Assembly: GCA_001643675.2 (NCBI GenBank)
Contig: LSRY02000056.1
Span: 129,001 to 193,000 of the forward strand
Source of the DNA: Monocercomonoides exilis
Lineage: Eukaryota > Preaxostyla > Oxymonadida > Polymastigidae
Length of the DNA stretch: 64,000 nucleotides
Direction of reading: 5' to 3'
The translations under genes were made by a program, and so were the position numbers. Under the pieces are notes generated by a model. The model was not told the DNA's origin. It was given only the letters and a program-made list of their open reading frames with translations, and searched no databases. Below, piece after piece: positions 44,855-56,448 of this stretch; positions within the stretch are counted from its first letter, which is position 1; every line of letters begins with the position of its first letter.

Positions 44855-47046
44855 ATGGCAGAACAGCCAAAGGCCGCACCACCACCTCCTCCGACTCAAC
44901 AGCAAGGAGCTCATCCTACAAATCGAATTTACTATCATCCAACAGATCCTTACAATTTTCAACTCCCGTTCAATCATCCTGCACAGTATATTTTTAATCA
45001 ATTGGAACTTTCTCAAACTCCAATCGGGTATTCTTTTCGGAGCACTGAATCGGATTTAGTACCTCGTAGACTGATTCGTCTTGTGATGGATTTACCAAAA
45101 CCCGAAAAAAAAGCAGAAGCTCTTGACGAACTTGCAAAGGTTTCTTCATTTTTCAAAGAAATTATGCATATAACTTTTTTGAATTTAGTTAATTGATGTA
45201 CCACCGTACAATAGATATCTTGCTCCACTTTTATGGTATTCTGCTGGAACTATGTTAATTATTGTTCAAGAGATTGTGTCCATCTATCCGTCGATAGATC
45301 CTCCGACCATGACTCCTCAGTATGCAAAATATTTATGTTGTTATTTTTTATTTTATTTATTTATTTGTGTATATTAAAGGCAGCACAAATCTGTTCTTAA
45401 TTCAATATTTTTATTACATGCAATTGTTGAAAATCCCGAGACATGCGCGCAATTACTTCATTGTACGACATTTCTATTTATTGTGATTTGTTAACTGACA
45501 TATTTTTTTAAAAAGCAAAAATTCCATTATTGCTTATTCCTTTATTACGTTCTCCTCAGCAATCTTTAGAAATTCAAGCAATCAAATTATCAGCTATTTG
45601 CACTTTTGCTCTGCTCGCAAATGTTTGCTATCTTTTTATTGACATAAAAGACATATTATTGAAAAAACGTTATATTCAATTTTCTGTGCATATGCGACAA
45701 ACAAATCAATAACATTGCAATGGACTCACACTTAATGTTTCAACGGGAATCAGAAACAAGATGATTTTATTCATACTTTTTTAATAGAAAACGAAATAGC
45801 AAAAATTTGCTGTAGAATTATCAAAAACGATGCATATCGTTCAAAAATGGTATGACATTATTTATTTTAAACAAAAATATAAAGCCTAACATAAATACAA
45901 TTTATTTCTAATTGTTTCAATGATGACCAATGATCCATTTGAAGTATGGCATTGGCATAATATTCAATCTCTTGGGCAACAAGCAGAGCCTTGTGCGCAT
46001 CCGAGAGCTTCCGGACATGCTGAAGATGATTGTGGTTACATTTGACGACCTGCTTAAGCAAATCTATTTTGTGATCAGGGAAAAAGCGCACAAAGCCAAC
46101 CTTGATGAGGAAATGATGCTGAAACAGATAGCAAAATGTTTTATAACAATCTACAACGACAACGAGTATGCCTCATTGCGATGGAAAGATAAAGGAACGA
46201 ATATTCGATTGAAATAAAATAAAATAAAAAAGAAAAAAAATAATAACAAAGAAATCTGAAGAAATATAACAAGAATTGATTGTCATTAACACAAAATTTA
46301 CATTTTCTTTTTCCTCTGAATTTCAATTTTTTATTTCAATTTTACTATTTTTGCTTCTTGAAATTGCATTTCCCCCCCCTTTTTTTTCCTCCCCACTAAA
46401 CTTCCTCATTTTCTGTGTGTTTAGTGCATTTTTGCAGATGATGCGTGAAGAGATTCCCTTCCCCTGCTTTGAGAACATCAAAGCGATCAACCCAGAGACG
46501 AAAGCGGAAGAGTCGCTGATCTCCGAAAACACACTCCTGTACACCAGCCGTGCAGAGTCCATGCAGAACAGCCGCATTCAGTTCTTCCAGCAGCAGCAGC
46601 AGCGCTTCCTCCAGGCACAGGCACAAGCACAAGCACAGGCACAGGCACGCTCTCAGGCACAGGCACAGACACGTCCGCAGGTCCCAGTGCAGTCCCAGGT
46701 GCAAGTGGCAGTGCAGACACAGACACAGCCACAGGTGCAGGTGCCTGTGCCAGTAACTGTGCAGGCACCCCCACCGCAGCAGCAATCTGTCCCTCAGACG
46801 GTCCCTCAGCAGGTGCTCCAGCCAGTCCCTCAGCCTGTCTCCTCACAGGTCTCACAGCACGTCCAGCCACAGGTGGCTCAATTACCGCAGCAGCAGTTTT
46901 TCCCTCCCCCGCCTGGTGCGCCTAATGTGCATTCACAGTCAACTGGAATGAGCGGAATGCCAAAACAGTCGTATCAAATTCAATACCCTCCAATTGCAAT
47001 GCCTTCGACTGTGTTACAACCACCATCACAACCTCCAAGACAGTGA
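44855..47046 (+). CDS. CNOT9: CNOT9 (Rcd1/Caf40), CCR4-NOT complex subunit
   Basis: Exons 44855-45139, 45189-45319, 45380-45462, 45516-45622, 45754-45849, 45945-46165, 46425-47046, about 514 aa; phases fit throughout. The armadillo core follows the family: KKAEALDELAK, LAPLLWYSAGTMLIIVQEIV, SIYPSIDPPTMTPQQ, LLHAIVENPETCAQLL, AIKLSAICTFALLAN, then EMMLKQIAKCFITIYNDND and AFLQMMREEIPFPCFENI. In CCR4-NOT, CNOT9 docks GW182-type and other repressors that target mRNAs for deadenylation. There is an unusual proline-rich N-terminus (APPPPPTQQQGAHPT), and the last exon adds about 165 residues of Gln/Ala/Val repeats. The exon 6 donor is chosen so that the armadillo repeat continues rather than stopping at 46217. 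Confidence 0.9.
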
Positions 47047-47212
47047 AATAACTTATAAAATTGGGGAAATGTTTTTATAGTTTTGCTCTTTTATTGTTTT
47101 CTTTCAATAAATATGCATTTAAAAGTAAATACTTGAAAGATTATTTTTTATTTTGGATCAACTACCTACCCATTCTTGGTACACTTGAAACAGAAATAAT
47201 TTATTATTTGTA

Positions 47213-50200
47213 ATGTCAGCAGCATCTCAACGAGGTGCCCAGAATGAACGGTTAAAAACACCAATGAGATCATCAAGAAGCCAAAAACAAGCACCAAAAC
47301 CGTTGCAATTACCAAGAAATCAATTTGAGAATTCTCAAGAAACAAAGACAACACCAACAAAATCACAGAATAACATGGGATCTTCATCATCACAGGCCAA
47401 TTTGCAAAATCCTGACCAATCTCCTTCAAAGACTCCTTCGCGAGTGAAAAATCCTTTTACCGCACTTACGTCTCCTGTTGTTGGAAGCAAAATTTACAAC
47501 ATTGGAGGAGCATATTTGATGAACATGTCAAAGATACCAGGCGTTGTTAAAGATTCTGATCACGATAGATTTGCGTTTCCTGTTGATGCCGTCCCAGAAA
47601 CAATTTTTGCTCAAAACAATGGATTTGACTCATTCAAAGGAATGCAACCAATTCCTGGTTTATCAGAATTATATTTACAAGGAAACAGAATTCGAGACTT
47701 TGAAGGGCTTCCAGAACTTAACGATTTGAAACATTTATATCTTGATCAAAATTCAATTTTTTCATTTAAAGGAGCTCATGATCTGCCTTCTCTTACAACT
47801 CTGTCGCTTCGAGATAATCCCGTTACATCTTACGAGCCTCCAAAGGCACATCCTAAATCTGAACGCGCTTATAGATTGATGGCCTTAGTCGCCTTCAGTT
47901 CTCCAACGCTTTCAAGAATTGATGGAGTTGCTCTTTCAACATATGAACGAGATGATGCAAAAAGAATAGGGCATCTTATTAAAGGCAAGTTGCGAGAAGG
48001 TTATATGCTTCGTCACATTTACGGAGAGCCTCGCACAGGAAGAGAGAGAAATAAGGGAAGCTACAAAATAAGGGCTATTGAAGAGTGTGGAGAAGAAGAA
48101 GAAATCGAACTGAGCGACGAAGAAGAATATCGCTCGCGGAAGCGCAGCTTATCACCCAGATCTCCACGCTCGCCACGTTCTCCTTATTCTCCTCGGTCAC
48201 TCCATTCACCCCGCTCGCCGAGAAGTCCCAGAGCATCTCGCTCTCAATTGTCGCCTCTGAGGAAATCACACGACGAGAAAGGATGGGAAGTGGAAGGAGA
48301 GAACGAGGAGCAGCACTTCGATGATTCTTCTGCTGCACAATCTGCTTCTGCCTCTGCCTCTGCTTCTGCTTCTTCCTCAGACACTTCAGAACACATGGCT
48401 GAATCTTCGTCTATGGACAACGAGCTGCCGCCTCGAAAGTCTCAGTCAACACCCAACCAGTCACAAATGGAGGCTTCGATGATTGCTCCGTTGGATTCGT
48501 CAGATTCCTCTCAGTTTGACGAGGACAACGCACAGCTGGCGTCGCCCTGGGCAAAAGAAGAGGGCGAGGATGCTTTTGGAGACAATGTGCTGCTCCAAAC
48601 AGAAGGTGAGCGTGGCAATGAGGGTGAATCGAAAGAAGGGGAAAGTGAAAATGTTGGAAACGAGAAGGTTGGAAGAAATATGAAAGATGAGAAGAAGGTT
48701 AAAGAGGGAGAAGGAAATAACAATAATGCTTCATCTTCTTCAGCTGCGAATGTGTCTTCACAGAAAGGAAATAAAGCAGAAGTATCGAATGTACAAGGAA
48801 ATGAGCCTTCAAATGAGAAAGAGCTGTCTTCATCACAAAGTGCATCTGATCTCAACAACCAGAAAGCAGCAGGCGAAGAACAAAAAGAGAAAAAGAAATA
48901 TAAAAGTGTGTTTTCAAAAAAAAAAAAAAAGGAAATATTTCTGCAAATGAAAATTTTCTGTTTTGCTTTTCAAGTTATAAATCACTTTGTTTCAATATGA
49001 TTTTTTATTTTCTTTTGAACCAACAGTTTTATGCTCGAAATTATCATTTTTATATTTTGCCTTCTTCACTTTTATTTATTTATTTATTTATTTTTTCTTT
49101 CTTATGATATATTTTGATTGTTTATCCAAAATGCAATATTTATGCGATCGTTCAATTTCAGAGATTGCTGGCTATATTGACTTGGAGTTTGTGCCAGACA
49201 CAACATCTGCTGCTTCCTCACCTCGTGCAAAGAGAATCAAATCTGAACGCGTTTGCCAATTCTTTCTTTCTTTTTTTTTTTTTTAACTTTGTTTTGTTAT
49301 TAATCGATTGAATTTGCTTTTTTATTTTCTTTGGAACACTTCATATTTGGACTCCAATCAAACTTATTCACAACCGATTCAATGATATTCACCTATTTCC
49401 TTCTCTTTCTTTCTTCACTTATTTTTCAAATCTATTCCAGTACATCGGCCATCATCCACGCACAAAGCATGATGCACCCTCGCCCTTCTCTCTGTTTGAT
49501 GGGACAGGGCCCGAATACGAGGAGAGGGGGAAAGCAGAGGAAGACAATGTGGATGAGGAAAAGATGACAGAGGAAGAGAAAGAGCTGAAGAGAAAAGCAG
49601 ACGCCAGAGACGCACTGCAGAGGAGAAGAGAATACGGCGAGGCGCAAAGGAGGCAGATGATGGAGCAGGCGAAGAAGAAGAAGAAGAAGAAGAAGAAGAC
49701 GCTGAGGCACAAAAAGGGGAAGAAGAAGAAGAAGAAGAAGAAGGCAAGCGCCACATCGGGAACAGAGGAGGAGTCAGAGATGGAGAACGAGGCAGGCCAT
49801 CCGCTTTCGAGGGAGGAGGAGCTGAATCAGCTGGACTTGGAAGAGCTCGAGCGCTCGCTGAACGATGTGGACAAGAAATTCGTGGAGAAGATCAACGGAG
49901 TGATCAAATGTATGTGGACGAGATTGTTAGATTGACTAGCGCCTTTTTTCTTTTTTCTTTTTTTGTAAATGATTTGTTTGATCCTTTTTAACTTTGGATA
50001 AATTATTTTTATTGCTATCTTTTTGTTATAAATTTTTCATTATTTTATATTTTTTTCTATGAAATTATCTCTCTTATCATCTCTTTCTCATCTTCAGCTG
50101 CCAAAGAGCTATTCGAAGTCGAAAACAACCAGCTCGACTCTTCTCTCGCGAATGGCGTAGCACATGCAGCTCTGTTTGGAGCAGACGAGATCACCATCAA

Positions 50201-52502
50201 CCAGAAAGTGGATGTCTCCCCCGATGCCCCCATCACTGCCCAGCGCCTCCTCCACGAGCTGTGCATCCCCCGCTCCCAGTCGCAGCTGCTCTCGTCGCCT
50301 CTCTCTGTCTCCCCCGGCGGCGGCATCACCATCTTCCACTCTTCTTCTCACTCCGCCAGCACTTCATCCACTTCCTCCACGCCCCGCTACGGCCTCGTCC
50401 AGCACTCATCCTCTCCTTCCTCTTCCTCCCCTGCTTCTTCTCTTGCTCTCTCCTCTCCTTCCACACCCACCCTCCCTTCGCATCACCTCATCCGCTCTGA
50501 CGACGATTTGACGACTGTCTCCACTGCCCAGTTCCAGCCAATCACCAGCGTCTCTGCCCACTCTGACCTCTCCCACCGCTCTCTCCAGCTGCCTTCCTCT
50601 GACTCTGACTCGTCCTCTGCTGCAAGCACCACTCACTCTGCCAGCCAGCCAGGGGAATACAACGGGGCTGTCCTCACACCCACAAACGGAGACGAGATGC
50701 AGACGTCGTCGCTGATCTCTGCCTCTCCATCGCCCGAGTCCTTCTCAACTGACTCAGAGGCATTCTATCCAAACAGCTCGCCTGTCCCGCTGGACGAAAA
50801 CAGCTCCCGAAGCAAGAGTGGCAGCGAATGCGAAGTGCATCCTCTCCATCTGTCTGTGCTGCTGCAGCGATGCAATCTGCCCACAGCTTGTGCTCTTCGT
50901 GTGGAAGGGGCTGCGAAGGTGCCCGTGTTCTGTGAGAGTGTCCAGGCACAGGAGTGGACGAATGGCATTGGGAAGCTGTCGATTGACCCGAAGGGGCTGT
51001 CTGTGTACATCACAGCGACGTCTGCTGCACAGATGAGAGTGTCGTGGATGCTGGTGGAGAGTGCGAAGGTGTATGCATCACAGAGGGAGAAGGAGGAGGA
51101 GGAGAGAGAGAAGGAGATGGAGAGGAGCAGATTGCTGTTGCAGCAGATGCAGGCAGAGCAAATAGAAGAGAAGGAAGAAGGAGGGGAGGAATGGGAAGAA
51201 GGGCAGAAAGAAGGAGAAAACGAGAAGCAGCCAGAAGAAGGAGAGCAAAACAAACAAAACGAAGGAGAAGAGAATACAAATGCAATGGAACAAACAGGAG
51301 AGATGAAGAGCAGTGAGTCTGAAGGAGAAGCCGAAGAGAACGGGCAGCAAGCGCTAGCAACAACAGTAGAAGAAGAAGGAAGCCAGCCAGCAACAGCTGC
51401 AGAGCACGAGAAGAAGCCAAAGAGCACCAAATCCAATGCATTTGCTTCCTTGTTCCTGAAAAAGCCGATGGGATCACATTCTTCTAAACAGTCTTCTTCT
51501 ACTTCTTCATTGGCAGCCAAAGGAGAAAGCGCTAACAGTGGCTCGTTGGACTACAGGTCAGAAGGAACCTCACAGGAATACGTGGGGACTAGCAGGAAGA
51601 ATGCTGAAAGAGACGATGAGAATGAAGGAGCGAGTGAGAATGAGGGAGAAGACGAGAACGAGAACGAGGAGGAGATGGGCCTGTTGGTGATTGGGCTGCT
51701 GACAGGAGCAGAAATCTGTGTGAGGTGCCGCGATGTGAATGGCATACACACGCTCATTCAGCTGTGGCTGCGGAAGACAAGGCCGAAGAGGAAGCTGTTT
51801 GTGCAGGCGTTTGCAGGAGGGGTGAGGGAGAACATAATGGAACAAGGAGTGATTGTGGAGCTGGATGAGTTTGAGGAGGCGGTGAGAAGGATGGACGAGG
51901 AGAAAGGGAGAGAAGAAGAGCTGAGGAGAATAAAAGAAGAGGAAGCATTGAGGATGCAGAGGGAAAGAGAAGAGAAGGAAGAGAGAGAAAGAGAGGGGAG
52001 GATGGGCAGCAGCAATCAAGAAGAAGGAGAAGGAGAAGGAGAAGGAGAAGGAGAAGGAGAAGGAGAAGAGCGGGAACAAGAGTATGAACATCACCCTGAT
52101 TCTCTGTTGGCAGAAAAAGAACGAGAGGCTATAAAAGTGACTGAAGCATACCCAGAAGAGGACATGATGAGATCGTCAACAGACGAACGGAATGAAGAGA
52201 AAGAGATGAAAGAGGAAGAAGATGCAGAGGAAGAAGAAGATGAGATGGATGAGAAGGACAGTTTGATTGATGAAGAAGGAGATGAAACAGACGATGAGGC
52301 GCTGGCAATGGAGATGTTGGACAAGCACAGAAGCAGGAACAAGAGCGGAGAAAGCAACATAACGGAGAATGAGAAGGCAAACGAGGAGTTGGGAAGAGAA
52401 GAAGTAGCAGAGGAGAAAGAGAAAGAGAAAGAGGCAGAGGGTGAGGAAGAGAAGGAGAAAGAGCAGACAAACGAAGTTATGTCAAATGAAGCAACGAACT
52501 AG
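47213..52502 (+). CDS. Leucine-rich-repeat protein of about 1,550 residues (possibly AIR9-like)
   Basis: Exons 47213-48905, 49162-49250, 49441-49909, 50098-52502, all in phase, 1,551 aa. After a basic Ser/Pro/Gln-rich N-terminus, residues about 110-260 form SDS22-type LRRs: LSELYLQGNRIRDFEGLPEL, LKHLYLDQNSIFSFKGAHDL, LTTLSLRDNPVTSYEPP. They close with a cap-like segment (RAYRLMALVAFSSPTLSRID). Next come an SPRSPRSP repeat, acidic stretches, a Lys run (residues about 670-700), and a Ser-rich region. Two well-conserved-looking globular pieces follow: HPLHLSVLLQRCNLPTACAL and MGLLVIGLLTGAEICVRCRD. It ends in Glu-rich coiled coil with an EGEGEG repeat. The LRR cap and following REGYMLRHI recall microtubule-associated AIR9, but this is a weak resemblance. 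No enzymatic domain is seen. Confidence 0.75.
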
Positions 52503-52865
52503 AAATGAAAACTGCTCATATCATCAATTAAATTGTGAAAGCAACCTTTTCATTATTAATAATTTAATTTAATTTTGTTATCTTTGAATTTTATGCACTT
52601 GTTGATTTGTTTCATCCAACACGATATTTATTGATTTTTTATAATCACTTCTCTGGCAGTGTTCTGTTTTCTTTTTTTTATCCCTGTCGTAACAACTAGA
52701 CAATCTGCTAAAACTTTCTCTGCTAACAATTCTCTCCCTCCCTCTCTCTCTCTCATTTTTTTCCCCCCTTTCAAACAAGAATGGACAGTTGCGAATATGA
52801 ATCTTATGCAAAATGAAAACCTTTTCCAATTTTTTTTTTTGTGGTTTTGAAAGAAAAATTTAAAA
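52503..52865. other. Intergenic between LRR gene and palindrome
   Basis: AT-rich with a CTCTCTCTCTC tract near 52740. No gene. Marks the last unique sequence before the palindromic region. Confidence 0.5.
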
Positions 52866-53084
52866 TAGATATTTTACCATAACTATGTATTGTTTCGTAA
52901 AAAATAATGAATAATGAATACAAACAAGTTATTACGAATAGTTCAACTTGTTTGTCGAAACATCTATGTCGTTCCTGTAATTACTCATTCTTTCGATAAA
53001 TATAATTTTTTTACTGATAAACCATGAAAAACCCGTAACAAGTCTGTCTTTCTGGTAAAAGCTTTATCAAACCCGGTTAAAGTA
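52866..53084 (+). repeat. 219-bp unit A, outer copy
   Basis: Starts TAGATATTTTACCATAACTA and ends ACCCGGTTAAAGTA. Its exact inverted complement occupies 58412-58630 at the palindrome centre. Its first bases, and scattered blocks such as CTTGTTACGAA-like and CATTCTTTC words, resemble the first about 130 bp of the adjoining arm. A and the arm may therefore be diverged versions of the same kind of element terminus. Bounded by TA on both sides. Confidence 0.88.
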
Positions 53085-54346
53085 GATATTTTACGGCAAC
53101 TATCTGTATTTAGCAAAATGCTTAGTTGTTACGAAAAATCAAGACTTGTAACGGATAAATTACACTTGTTACGAAAAAAACCCATTCTTTCAGACAAAGA
53201 TTTTATATTTAAAAGGAAACAAAATTTGAATGTATTTTGAGACACTTGTGTTCCAATTTATTAGACTGATAAATTTTTATCAAAGATGAGTTATTTAACG
53301 TTCGTTGATCCTTTTATTATGTATGCATCATTTTTTGTGAACGAAAAACAAAACATAATTTTTATTTTTTTAATTTGTGAATTTATTTTTCATATTGAAA
53401 CACAAAAACTGATAGTTGAAGCTCCCAAGTTAGAAATGCAGACATTCAACATGAAAATTGCACTAGTGGAATACTATATTCACAAACATCATCGTCGTTT
53501 TCAGAAACAGTTTCTTCTTTGAATTCATTAAATACTTCTGTTTACTCCAGTCAAGCAAGCAGCAACTTAATGAATAGACAAAAGAATGGGCTGAATGAAT
53601 GTGTTTCTCGATGAAAAATAACAGCGAATAAACGATATCAGACCATGGTGGAAGGTTTTTTTGTTCATATCTTCGATTGAAAATACCAAAGCCAAAAAAG
53701 AAATGGAATTAAATGCGAGACCCACAAAATAACGAATTCCAGAAGAATGGTTTTTGACAGGATGAAACGGCTGTGGAAACAATGTGTGAACAAATATCGT
53801 CACGGGATGGATGATGCGAATTTTTATGAAGAAATTGCTGTACGGCTCACAAATCTCAATATTCAGTCGAACTACCTCACAGAAGATGATGGGAAGTTTG
53901 AGAAGAAATGACTTATTTTTAATCAAGATGAAGTGGAAAAGCAAACAAAAAAAAAAGGCGCGAATCAAACTTAATGTTCAGAGAGAAAATGAAAAGAAAA
54001 CGAAAATCAATGCACGATGAAGAAATACATATGGAGAATTCAAAACAACGGAAAATTGCAAATGACGAGATCAATAAAGAAGCAGAAGGCAACAAAGAAT
54101 AACTACTTAGCGATTTGCACTTTTTTTGTTCAGTTTTCCGAATTCTTGTTTCTTTTTTAAGTTTTTTGCCTTCCAGTTTTTCATCACTTTCACTACAAAT
54201 AAAAATAACAAATAAAAAGTTGTTTCAGTTCAAAAATAAAATAACTCGGAAAGAAAGAAATACCAAACTATAGTTAGAGGTTTTGCAACGCAGTCCTATC
54301 TTTCCGATTTGTTCTGCTTATACAGATATTCAGCCTTATCTTTAAC

Positions 54347-55789
54347 ATGAAAATAACTTATTTCATTCTTAAACCTGTCATTAGTTGTCAAGCTGCTGCA
54401 AACCAAAATGGACGTCCATTTTTCGTTATGATATCTTATATCAATTTTGCTTCCAACAATAGATCTGATTCTGAAGTCTGTGATAGAACTCAACAAACCC
54501 CATGTACCACAGCGGAGTATGACCTCAACGGCTTCATTTCCCTCCTTCAAGATGCGTCTCTTACTCTCCTCAGCTCAACATTTGTCCCCAATCAAACTCT
54601 AACCTTCATCGCTTCTGATATAAAAATCACTGGCAATGGCACAGAATCAACTACAGTCGCCTCCAGTGGAATCCAACAACCGAATTCTTCTTCATCTCTC
54701 TCAACATCATCATTTTCATCATATTAATCATTTTCGTCATCAACATCTTCTTCACCAGATCCATCTGCCTCGTCTGCCCTCTTAACAGACACAGGGCTCC
54801 CTCACAGTCTCTGCAGTCGACATCGCTCACAACTCCACAAACTCCATCACCCCCATCCTCTTCCACCTTTCCGATAACTCCCCTTCCCTCAACCTCAACA
54901 CAACCACCATCACCGAAACAACCTCATCTTCATCATCAATCACAACTCCCCTCTTCTTCATCACTGCTGGCTCCCTCGCCCTCAACCACACAACAATCAC
55001 AAAACTCATCCTCAACAGCCAAAGCATCTTCCATCTCACCTCCCTCACAGCTCCTCTCATCCTCAACTCCTCCAACATCACTCACATCACCTCCACTGCT
55101 TACCCCGCCAGCTGTGTCCTCTCCTCTGCCACCTCCCCTGCCCTCTCCCTCTCCCTCGCCAACTGCACCATCACCAGCATCAACTCAGCTCCACAAAACC
55201 AACAGACAGCCACCAATGGCGGGTGCATCTCATTCTCCTCATCTGCCTCTGCCAACACATTTTCGGTGAGCAACACAAATTTCTCCACCTGCTGTGTGAG
55301 CGAGGATACAAGTTCTGGAGGAAGAGGCGGTGCTCTCATGATCGAGTACAAGGACGATTCAGAAGTGTCATCCACAACCTTTTCCATCACCAATATCGTG
55401 TTTTCAGCCAACAAGGCCAGTGTCGGAAGAGATATGTATTTTCTGTGTGAATCATTTGTTGCTTCTGTGAAAGAGCCCTTATTCGCCTTCATGGGAAACA
55501 TCACTCAGAAAGACAATTCGATTGCTGGACATGACAGAACAGAGGCATTTGGCAACTGGAATGTCGATTTGTTTATATTTCTCAACGGGCATTCAGCTGA
55601 CAATGAATATGTGGAAAGCATACTTGGCATCAAAGCAATGAATTTCTGGCTATAAAAGATGCCCTGCAAGAGGACACAAAACGCTATGAGTCTTCTGAAG
55701 AAGGTGCAGATCATAAGGCAGAAATCATTTTATCAGCTGACTTGTCGGTGAATTTATGTGCAAAAGAAGGCAAAGTCGAAGATATTTGA
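54347..55789 (+). pseudogene. Broken beta-helix-type surface protein gene, left-arm copy
   Basis: Reading frames change along an otherwise continuous protein. Piece 1 starts MKITYFILKPVISCQAAANQ, a plausible signal peptide, and runs to IASDIKITGNGTE. A neighbouring frame near 54680-54770 encodes a membrane-like segment (FFFISLNIIIFIILIIFVIN). Piece 2, open from about 54792 to 55655, has repeated strands typical of secreted right-handed beta-helix proteins: SLALNHTTITKLILNSQSIF, LSLANCTITSINSAPQ, NGGCISFSS, SGGRGGALM. Piece 3 (to 55789) reads SSEEGADHKAEIILSADLSV in another frame. Many Asn-X-Ser/Thr sites fit an extracellular protein. Frame changes suggest a pseudogene or unrecognised introns. 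Oxymonads and other parabasalid-like flagellates have many such surface proteins; the exact family is not determined. Confidence 0.6.
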
Positions 55790-56448
55790 AGAGAAGGTAC
55801 ACAAAATAGAAGAAAACATCTCACATGTGCATTTGATGAAATCAACATTGCTTGTCGGATATTTATTCTCTTGTTTTTAAAGAATTTTCTGTTAAATATG
55901 TCTTTCCTCTGAATCAGTTTCCTTCATCCTTTCATCTTCCACATCTCGTTAAAGGCGTGTGACGTTGTGTCACCTGCCGAACCTATTTTTGAAGCCCATC
56001 CATTTCACAAAAGAACTGCTTCAATGTATTTTCTGTTTTCACAGCAAATGCTTCGGTTTCAAAATGTGAAAAGTCGGAACTGTCCTCCTTTTTTTAATTT
56101 TGACATGCCAATCTGCTATTCTCCACAAAAAGTTTCTTTCATTTCGTTGTCTCATAATTTCAGCTGATATTCTGTGATTGAATAAAAAATTATCTGTGCT
56201 TCTGAATAGAAATGTGAGACGAGGGATGGAGCTGAATTTGGCTGGAGTTGAATAAAGTGGAAATATAAATATTTTTGTTGATCATCGAAGAAGGCGTTGA
56301 AGAAGAAGAAATAAAATGAAATGAATCCATATTGATGGCATTTCATTTCCAATATTATGAACGAAAATGTCAATCATTCAACGTTGATATATCGAGGCGA
56401 AGAAATGAGAATGATTTATTTTTTGTTCAGTTTATACGTGCTTAAGAA

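Noticed and set aside
45867-46091. Minus-strand frame resembling CNOT9 (LLKQVVKC...LSDAHKAL)
   Set aside because: The plus strand of the same region gives a better and in-phase continuation of CNOT9 (EEMMLKQIAKCFITIYNDN). The minus-strand resemblance appears to be coincidence.
45945-46217. CNOT9 ending at the TAA at 46217
   Set aside because: The armadillo repeat would be cut mid-helix. Using the GTATGC donor at 46166 and the acceptor at 46424 restores the expected family sequence in phase.
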